NCBI GenBank assembly: GCA_039931635.1
Contig: JBDTRO010000022.1
Location: forward strand, 1 to 10,610
Direction: 5' to 3'
Length of the DNA: 10,610 nucleotides
Origin: RBG-16-66-20 sp039931635
GTDB taxonomy: Bacteria > Pseudomonadota > Gammaproteobacteria > Burkholderiales > SG8-39
Shown: positions 6,135-10,610 of the stretch, one piece after another
Layout of the letters: every line of letters starts with the position of its first letter
Numbering within the stretch: position 1 is the stretch's first letter
The notes under the pieces: generated by a model
Seen by the model: the letters and a program-made list of their open reading frames with translations, nothing else
Database searches by the model: none
What the model was told of the DNA's origin: nothing
Translations under genes and position numbers: made by a program

Positions 6135-7487
6135 ATGGAGTTTTCAGTCCAGGAAGTCTCGTTTTTCGAGCGCGATGTATGTCTGCGCCTGCCGTTTCGC
6201 TTCGGCATCGTGACGCTCACCGCGGCGCCCCAGGCGTTCGTCCGGGCGCGTATCCGCCTGGCGGATGGCCGCGCGGTGGAGGGCGCGGCGGCCGAACTGC
6301 TGGCGCCGAAATGGTTCGACAAGGATCCCGCGCTCAGCAACGAGGACAATTTCGAGCAGCTGCGGGAGTCGTTGCGCGCAGCGCGCTCGCGCTACCTCTC
6401 GAACGGAATGCGCACGGCGTGGGCGCATTCCTCGTCCGGCAAGGGGTTGGTGGAGAACTACGGTCCGGCGCTCCTCGACCGCGCGCTGCTGGACGCGCTT
6501 ACCCGGGGAATTGGAATCTCATTCTTTAGCGCGATCCGGGAAAATATTATCGGTGCCGGACCGTTCGAAGGCATCGATATGGTGGCGTTTTTTGCATCCC
6601 TCAAGCCGCGAAAAGTGATTGCGGCGCGTCACACCGTCGGCCTGGTCGACCCGATCACCGGGGCGGATCAGACGGAGCGCGTGAACGACGGCCTGCCGGA
6701 AACACTGGAGGAGGTCGTCGCCCGCTACGGCCATCGCTGGTTCAAGCTCAAAGTCGGCGGCGACGCGGTGGCAGACGTCGAGAGGCTGTGCTCGATCGCG
6801 TCGGTTCTCGACCGGATTCCGGGTCCGTACCATGCGTCACTCGACGGCAATGAGCAGTACGACGATATCGCCGGAGTGGCCGAACTCTGGTCGAAAATGA
6901 AGGCAGAAGCCCGCCTGAAGCGGCTGGTGGACAGCATCCTCTTCATCGAGCAGCCGGTGAAGCGCGCGCGGGCGCTCGAACGCAAGATCGCCGGCATAGG
7001 CAAGCCGGTCATCATCGACGAGTCGGACGATTCCATGGACGCATTTCCGCGCGCGAAGGCCCTCGGCTACCGCGGCGTGTCCTCCAAGACCTGCAAGGGA
7101 ATCTACAAATCGCTCATCAACGGCGCCCGCTGCGCCGCCTGGAATCGCGGGAAATCGGGGCCAGAGCCCGATTTCTTCATGACCGGCGAGGATCTGACGA
7201 TCCAGGCGGGGCTCGCTTTGCAGCAGGACCTTGCGCTGGTTTCTTTGCTCGGGCTGACGCACGTCGAGCGCAATGGGCATCACTACGTGAATGGCATGGC
7301 CGGGCTGCCACAGTTGGAGCAGGACGCCTTTCTCGCCGGGCATCCCGATCTCTACGAGCGCAGTCACGGCGCGGTGCGGGTGCGGATCGACGGCGGCCTG
7401 CTCTCGATAGGCTCGCTTGATTGCGCCGGTTATGCCAGCGCGGCAATGCCCGATTGGCGGGCAATGCGAGAGATGGAGCGCGCGTGA
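6135..7487 (+). CDS. Enolase-superfamily enzyme, second and divergent copy
   Basis: 450 residues, longer than the ~370-400 usual for the mandelate racemase group. The N-terminal capping region is expanded (about 1-195) and includes an unusual segment WAHSSSGKGLVENYGPALLD at 96-115. The barrel signatures are complete: KxK at Lys204 and Lys206 (RWFKLKVGGD), metal ligands Asp237 (SLDGNEQY), Glu272 (FIEQPV) and Asp295/Glu296 (IIDESDD), and base Lys318 (GVSSKTCKG). So it should bind Mg2+ and enolise a carboxylate. It shares little beyond these residues with the first copy, pointing to a different step or substrate rather than duplication. The start is the ATG one base after the ATPase stop; the same frame is open further upstream, but only inside the ATPase gene. 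The end overlaps the GTG of the isomerase gene. The reaction is unknown. Confidence 0.85.
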   Translation: MEFSVQEVSFFERDVCLRLPFRFGIVTLTAAPQAFVRARIRLADGRAVEGAAAELLAPKWFDKDPALSNEDNFEQLRESLRAARSRYLSNGMRTAWAHSSSGKGLVENYGPALLDRALLDALTRGIGISFFSAIRENIIGAGPFEGIDMVAFFASLKPRKVIAARHTVGLVDPITGADQTERVNDGLPETLEEVVARYGHRWFKLKVGGDAVADVERLCSIASVLDRIPGPYHASLDGNEQYDDIAGVAELWSKMKAEARLKRLVDSILFIEQPVKRARALERKIAGIGKPVIIDESDDSMDAFPRAKALGYRGVSSKTCKGIYKSLINGARCAAWNRGKSGPEPDFFMTGEDLTIQAGLALQQDLALVSLLGLTHVERNGHHYVNGMAGLPQLEQDAFLAGHPDLYERSHGAVRVRIDGGLLSIGSLDCAGYASAAMPDWRAMREMERA

Positions 7488-8320
7488 GAATCGCCTTGTG
7501 CAACGAGGTCATCGCGCCGATGCCGTTTCCGCAGCAATGTGTCTACGCGGCCAAGCTCGGCTACGACGGCCTGGAGATCGCGCCTTACACGCTCTCGGAT
7601 GAACCGCACCGGATGGGCGCAGCGCAGATTGCCACGGCGCGCGCGGCGGCCTCGGACGCGGGAATTGCGGTAACCGGCCTGCACTGGCTGCTGCTCAGGC
7701 CGCAGGGCCTGTCCATTTCAACGCGCGACGACGCGGTCCGCAAGCGCACCGTGGACGTCATGCTCGCCCTGGTGGACCAGTGCGCCGAACTGGGCGGCCG
7801 TTACCTGGTGCATGGATCGCCCCAGCAGCGGCGCGTCGATACGGGCGATACTCTGGCCGCCGCGATGGCGCGCGCCCAGGAGTCATTTGCTGCGGTCGCC
7901 GAGCGCGCGGAGAAAGCCGGCGTGGTTTACTGCATCGAGCCGCTGTCGGCGGACCAGACGCCGCTGATCAATACGCTCGAGGAAGCAGCGGCGCTGGTGA
8001 GCGCCATCGGCAGCCGCAGCGTGCGCAGCATGCTCGATTGCAGTTCCGCCGGGCGGATGGAAACCGCGTCGTTGCCGGCGCTGGTGGACAGCTGGGTGCC
8101 GCGCGGCATGATCGCGCATGTGCAGGTCAACGACCGCAACCGCCGCGGACCTGGCCAGGGCGAGCAGCGCTTCGCGCCGCTGTTCGCCGCGCTGGTGCGC
8201 CACGGCTACTCGGGCGACATCGCCGTCGAGCCCTTCGACTATGTGCCCGACGGCCCCGGCGCCGCGGCCCGAGCCATCGGCTACATCAAGGGAATCCTGG
8301 AGGCTTTACAGGAGCGATAG
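7484..8320 (+). CDS. Sugar phosphate isomerase/epimerase-like TIM barrel (xylose isomerase-like/DTE/IolE type)
   Basis: 278 residues, the standard length for the AP-endonuclease-2/xylose isomerase-like barrel. Four probable metal ligands are in place: Glu152 (YCIEP), Asp185 (SMLDC), His212 (IAHVQVND) and Glu249 (IAVEPF). This is the pattern of D-tagatose 3-epimerase and related enzymes, which move or invert carbonyl/hydroxyl groups in ketoses, inositols or keto-acids using Mn2+ or Co2+. N-terminal MRIALCNEV and GYDGLEIAPY fit the first strands. The GTG at 7484 is chosen because it overlaps the upstream stop (GTGA) and begins exactly at strand 1; an in-frame ATG 63 bases upstream would add an unsupported tail inside the preceding gene. 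It is the last gene of the enolase/ABC operon. The substrate is unknown. Confidence 0.88.
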   Translation: MRIALCNEVIAPMPFPQQCVYAAKLGYDGLEIAPYTLSDEPHRMGAAQIATARAAASDAGIAVTGLHWLLLRPQGLSISTRDDAVRKRTVDVMLALVDQCAELGGRYLVHGSPQQRRVDTGDTLAAAMARAQESFAAVAERAEKAGVVYCIEPLSADQTPLINTLEEAAALVSAIGSRSVRSMLDCSSAGRMETASLPALVDSWVPRGMIAHVQVNDRNRRGPGQGEQRFAPLFAALVRHGYSGDIAVEPFDYVPDGPGAAARAIGYIKGILEALQER

Positions 8321-8345
8321 AGCGTATCGCCAAAGAGCGTTTTTT
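8314..8345 (+). terminator. Weak candidate terminator after the isomerase gene
   Basis: A 6-bp perfect stem (GCGATA 8314-8319 with TATCGC 8325-8330, 5-base loop) overlaps the stop codon and is followed by a run of six T at 8340-8345. The nine-base gap between stem and T-run and the short stem make it atypical, so termination here is only possible. Confidence 0.25.
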
Positions 8346-8354
8346 CTACTATCC

Positions 8355-8389
8355 GGAGCAGCGGCGCCGCCTGTCTTGACGGCTGCTCC
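8355..8389. repeat. 8-bp inverted repeat in the isomerase-Gfo/Idh gap
   Basis: GGAGCAGC (8355-8362) and GCTGCTCC (8382-8389) are perfect inverted copies 19 bp apart, with the palindrome GCGGCGCCGC (8361-8370) overlapping the left arm. The right arm starts immediately after the putative -35 TTGACG (8376-8381). It could be a hairpin ending the upstream transcript, though no T-run follows, or a site for a second regulator. Confidence 0.5.
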
Positions 8390-8405
8390 ATGCTCCCACG
8401 AAAAT
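8376..8405 (+). promoter_or_regulatory. Candidate promoter of the Gfo/Idh-DUF993 unit
   Basis: TTGACG (8376-8381, 5 of 6 matches) and GAAAAT (8400-8405, 4 of 6 matches) are separated by 18 bp. The -10 abuts operator 3 directly, reproducing the arrangement at the other two sites. Predicted initiation near 8412 would give a leader of about 15 bases. Confidence 0.5.
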
Positions 8406-8421
8406 GTAACGAACTGGTTAA
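8406..8421. promoter_or_regulatory. Operator site 3 (before the Gfo/Idh gene)
   Basis: GTAACGAACTGGTTAA has arms 8406-8412 and 8415-8421 around AC. The right arm TGGTTAA is identical to that of site 1; the left arm differs from perfect symmetry at two positions. It ends six bases before the ATG at 8428. It is the most degenerate of the three sites and may be the weakest. Confidence 0.62.
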
Positions 8422-8427
8422 TAAAAA

Positions 8428-9537
8428 ATGGCACAAAAACGAATCGGCATCATCATGCATGGCGTCACCGGACGCATGGGCATGAACCAGCACCTTGTGC
8501 GCTCTATCCTCGAGATCCGCAAGCAGGGCGGTGTGGCGTTGAAAGACGGCACCCGCCTGATGCCCGATCCGATCCTCATCGGGCGCAACGCGGACAGGAT
8601 CGCGGCGCTGGCGAAGCAGCATGGCGTCGAACGATACGGTACGGACCTGAAAAAGGCGCTGCAATCGAAGGAGGACACGGTATTCTTCGATGCCGCGTCC
8701 ACGCAGCTGCGGCCCAGGCTGCTCAAGCAGGCGATCGCGGCGGGCAAACACGTGTACTGCGAGAAGCCGGTGTCGATGACGCTCGCCGATGCAATGGGCA
8801 TGTACAAGGCGGCGAAGAAGGCGAAGATCAAGCATGGGGTGGTGCAGGACAAGTTGTGGCTGCCCGGGCTGCTCAAGCTTGCGAAGCTTCGCGACGAGGG
8901 CTTTTTCGGCAAGATCCTGTCTGTGCGGGGCGAATTCGGCTACTGGGTGTTCGAAGGCGACCTGCAGGCAGGCCAGCCGCCCGCGCAGCGCCCGTCGTGG
9001 AACTATCGCAAGCAGGATGGCGGCGGAATCATCCTCGACATGCTATGCCACTGGCGCTATGTGCTGGATAACCTGTTCGGCGAAGTAAAGGCGGTTTCCT
9101 GCCTCGGAGCGACGCACATCCCGTTCCGCTGGGACGAAAGCGGGAAGAAATACAAAGCCACTTCAGACGATGCCGCGTACGCGACCTTCAAGCTCGCTGG
9201 CGGGGTGATCGCGCATTTCAACTCATCCTGGACGGTGCGCGTGCGTCGTGACGACCTGCTCACGCTGCAGGTGGACGGCACGAAGGGGAGCGCGGTCGCG
9301 GGCTTGCGGCAGTGTCGTATCCAGAGCTATGAGAAGACACCCAAGCCCGTCTGGAATCCCGACATTCCGCAGCCGATCAATTTCTACGAGGGTTGGGAAG
9401 AAGTGCCGGACACGGGCTACGACAACGCGTTCAAGGTGCAGTGGGAGATGTTCCTGCGGCACGTGGCAGGCGAGGGTCCGTTCCGCTGGGGCCTCCTGGA
9501 AGGCGCCAAGGGCGTGAGCTGGCTGAGCTGGGCCTGA
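8428..9537 (+). CDS. Gfo/Idh/MocA-family NAD(P)-dependent oxidoreductase (C-terminus frameshifted)
   Basis: 369 residues as it stands. The N-terminal Rossmann domain starts KRIGIIMHGVTGRMG (4-18) and ends at the family hallmark CEKPVS with catalytic Lys113 (residues 111-116). The C-terminal substrate domain carries GGGIILDMLCHW, with Asp204 and His208 in the expected catalytic positions. Such enzymes oxidise or reduce a hydroxyl or carbonyl group of sugars, inositols or related compounds with NAD(P). The frame ends VSWLSWA-stop, but the plus-1-shifted frame immediately continues LAELGLKSWQQKKWLDVP, the normal family C-terminus. One missing base near 9516-9517 explains this. A restored protein would have 386 residues and end at 9587, overlapping the next gene's GTG. 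The catalytic core precedes the lesion, so the shorter form may still fold; sequencing error is an equal possibility. It sits under operator 3. Confidence 0.88.
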   Translation: MAQKRIGIIMHGVTGRMGMNQHLVRSILEIRKQGGVALKDGTRLMPDPILIGRNADRIAALAKQHGVERYGTDLKKALQSKEDTVFFDAASTQLRPRLLKQAIAAGKHVYCEKPVSMTLADAMGMYKAAKKAKIKHGVVQDKLWLPGLLKLAKLRDEGFFGKILSVRGEFGYWVFEGDLQAGQPPAQRPSWNYRKQDGGGIILDMLCHWRYVLDNLFGEVKAVSCLGATHIPFRWDESGKKYKATSDDAAYATFKLAGGVIAHFNSSWTVRVRRDDLLTLQVDGTKGSAVAGLRQCRIQSYEKTPKPVWNPDIPQPINFYEGWEEVPDTGYDNAFKVQWEMFLRHVAGEGPFRWGLLEGAKGVSWLSWA

Positions 9538-9587
9538 AGAGCTGGCAGCAGAAGAAGTGGCTGGACGTGCCGAAGATCAAGCCGTGA
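9511..9587 (+). other. Frameshifted C-terminal tail of the Gfo/Idh/MocA gene
   Basis: Reading GGC GTG then AGCTGGCTGAGC gives an early stop at 9535-9537. Inserting a single C after 9516 gives GVQLAELGLKSWQQKKWLDV followed by PKIKP and a stop at 9585-9587. That stop overlaps the following GTG as GTGA, the same junction style as at 7484. This restored end is the usual one for the family, so the bases 9538-9587 are coding tail rather than spacer. Confidence 0.75.
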
Positions 9588-10610
9588 AGCGCGACACGAT
9601 CCTGACCATCAAGCTTCCCCGGGGCAACTCGCTCGAGGAATACGCCGTAAGGGAATCGAAGCAGTTCAAGAAGCCCGCGGGCGCATTCACCCGGATAGCG
9701 TACGCCGCCGCACATGTGGTGGCCGATCCTCTGTCGGCGAAAGAGCCCTGGCTGGAGGTGGCCATCGACTGGGACGCAACCATCGCGTACCGCAGGCATC
9801 TCTCGTCCTGGGGCTTCGGTATTGCCGAAGCCATGGACACGGCGCAACGCGGCATGGGACTGGATTGGGCGAATTCGCTCGAGCTGATACGGCGGACCCT
9901 CGAGTCAGTCCCTGACGCCGTGGTGGCATCGGGTGCTGGCACGGATCATTTGCAGGGAAATGCTTCCATTGCGGACGTCATCTCTGCCTACGAAATGCAA
10001 TGCGCGGCGATAGAAAAACTGGGTGGCCGCATCATCCTGATGGCCAGCCGCGCGCTCGCGGCGAGCGCGAAATCTCCGGGCGATTACGCCAGGGTCTACG
10101 ACCGCATCCTCGGGCAGGTGAAGGAACCGGTGATCATCCACTGGCTGGGCGAGATGTTCGATCCCGCGCTGGCAGGCTATTGGGGCAAGAAAGATCACTA
10201 CGAGGCGATGGATGTCTGCCTGGATGTCCTGAAGAAGAACAAGAGCAAGATCGACGGCATAAAAATATCCCTGCTCGACAAGGGAAAGGAGATCGCCCTG
10301 CGCCGGAAACTCCCGCAGGGGGTGCGCATGTACACCGGGGACGACTTCAACTTCCCCGAGCTGATCGAAGGCGACGCGCAGGGTTACTCCGATGCCCTGC
10401 TGGGGATTTTCGACTCGATTGCTCCAGCAGCATCTCAAGCGCTCAGCTTTTTATCTCAAAATGACAAGAAAAATTACCATGAGGTACTCGCGCCGACCGT
10501 GCCGCTGTCGCGCCATATTTTCCAGGCGCCGACGCGCTTCTACAAGACCGGGGTCGTGTTCATGGCCTGGCTGAACGGCCACCAGGAGCATTTCGTGATG
10601 GTCGGCGGCC
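9584..10610 (+). CDS. DUF993 / dihydrodipicolinate synthase-like protein (3' end outside window)
   Basis: The frame is open from GTG 9584 to the window end: 342 codons, of about 390 expected. It belongs to the DUF993 group, usually annotated as dihydrodipicolinate synthase family, a predicted TIM-barrel Schiff-base aldolase/lyase. Signatures recalled from the family are VADPLSAKEPWLEVAIDWDA (46-65), GFGIAEAMDTAQRGMGLDW (78-96), DGIKISLLDKGKE with candidate Schiff-base Lys227, and MYTGDDFNFPELI (249-261). Further on come YSDALLGIFDSIAPAAS (268-284) and LSRHIFQAPTRFYKTGVVFM (308-327). The GTG is chosen because it overlaps the restored Gfo/Idh stop (GTGA) and precedes the first recognisable segment. 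It is cotranscribed with the dehydrogenase under operator 3. It probably cleaves or condenses a keto-acid intermediate; this role is inferred, not shown. Confidence 0.8.
   Translation, partial: MKRDTILTIKLPRGNSLEEYAVRESKQFKKPAGAFTRIAYAAAHVVADPLSAKEPWLEVAIDWDATIAYRRHLSSWGFGIAEAMDTAQRGMGLDWANSLELIRRTLESVPDAVVASGAGTDHLQGNASIADVISAYEMQCAAIEKLGGRIILMASRALAASAKSPGDYARVYDRILGQVKEPVIIHWLGEMFDPALAGYWGKKDHYEAMDVCLDVLKKNKSKIDGIKISLLDKGKEIALRRKLPQGVRMYTGDDFNFPELIEGDAQGYSDALLGIFDSIAPAASQALSFLSQNDKKNYHEVLAPTVPLSRHIFQAPTRFYKTGVVFMAWLNGHQEHFVMVGG

Noticed and set aside
5339..6349. 336-codon minus-strand open frame opposite the ABC ATPase
   Set aside because: The plus strand has the complete ABC motif set; the minus product is composition-driven.
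6500..6620. Locally AT-richer stretch in the second enolase gene
   Set aside because: Still coding, in frame and without repeats; too small a shift to argue for transfer.
7421..7484. Alternative ATG start for the isomerase gene, 63 bases upstream
   Set aside because: It lies inside the second enolase gene and adds an unconserved-looking tail before the first beta-strand; GTG 7484 overlaps the stop in the style of the other junctions.
10430..10490. AT-rich patch within the DUF993 gene
   Set aside because: The frame stays open and encodes a plausible lysine/asparagine-rich surface segment between conserved blocks; there is no sign of insertion or promoter function.

Overview
The window is high-GC, densely packed bacterial DNA. 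Codon use, gene style and the TetR and ABC-transporter types suggest a betaproteobacterium (Burkholderiales-like). That is an inference from style; no rRNA or other phylogenetic marker is present.

Layout: (1) Positions 1-641 hold the 3' end of a pyruvate kinase gene and an overlapping small cupin gene, both on the plus strand. (2) Positions 662-1678, minus strand, hold a stand-alone MetE-type C-terminal (methionine synthase-like) zinc methyltransferase. It is divergent from (3) a TetR-family repressor (1723-2370). (4) A tightly coupled plus-strand operon runs from 2394 to 8320: an enolase-superfamily enzyme, an SsuC/TauC-type permease, an NMT1/THI5-type periplasmic binding protein, its ATPase, a second and unrelated-looking enolase-superfamily enzyme, and a DTE/IolE-like TIM-barrel sugar isomerase/epimerase. 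(5) A second unit starts at 8428 with a Gfo/Idh/MocA dehydrogenase whose last ~25 codons are displaced by an apparent one-base deletion. It is followed by a DUF993-type (dihydrodipicolinate synthase/aldolase-like) gene starting with GTG at 9584 and cut off by the window end.

The most informative signal is a 16-bp palindrome, consensus TTAACCA-NN-TGGTTAA. It occurs three times: in the tetR/metE-like divergent region (1715-1730), before the first enolase gene (2375-2390) and before the Gfo/Idh gene (8406-8421). In all three a -10-like hexamer ends zero or one base before the palindrome, and the start codon lies inside it or within 6 bases after it. This ties the methyltransferase-like gene, the repressor and both catabolic units into one local regulon, with very short or leaderless mRNAs.

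Taken together the genes look like an uptake-and-catabolism system for a small anionic or sugar-acid-like compound. Import would use the NMT1-type ABC transporter. Conversion would use an isomerase/epimerase, an NAD(P)-dependent dehydrogenase and two enolase-superfamily enzymes (dehydratase, racemase or cycloisomerase chemistry). Cleavage would use a Schiff-base aldolase-like enzyme, with a MetE-like methyltransferase co-regulated. The substrate cannot be read from the sequence. No RNA genes, CRISPR arrays, insertion sequences or integration sites were seen.
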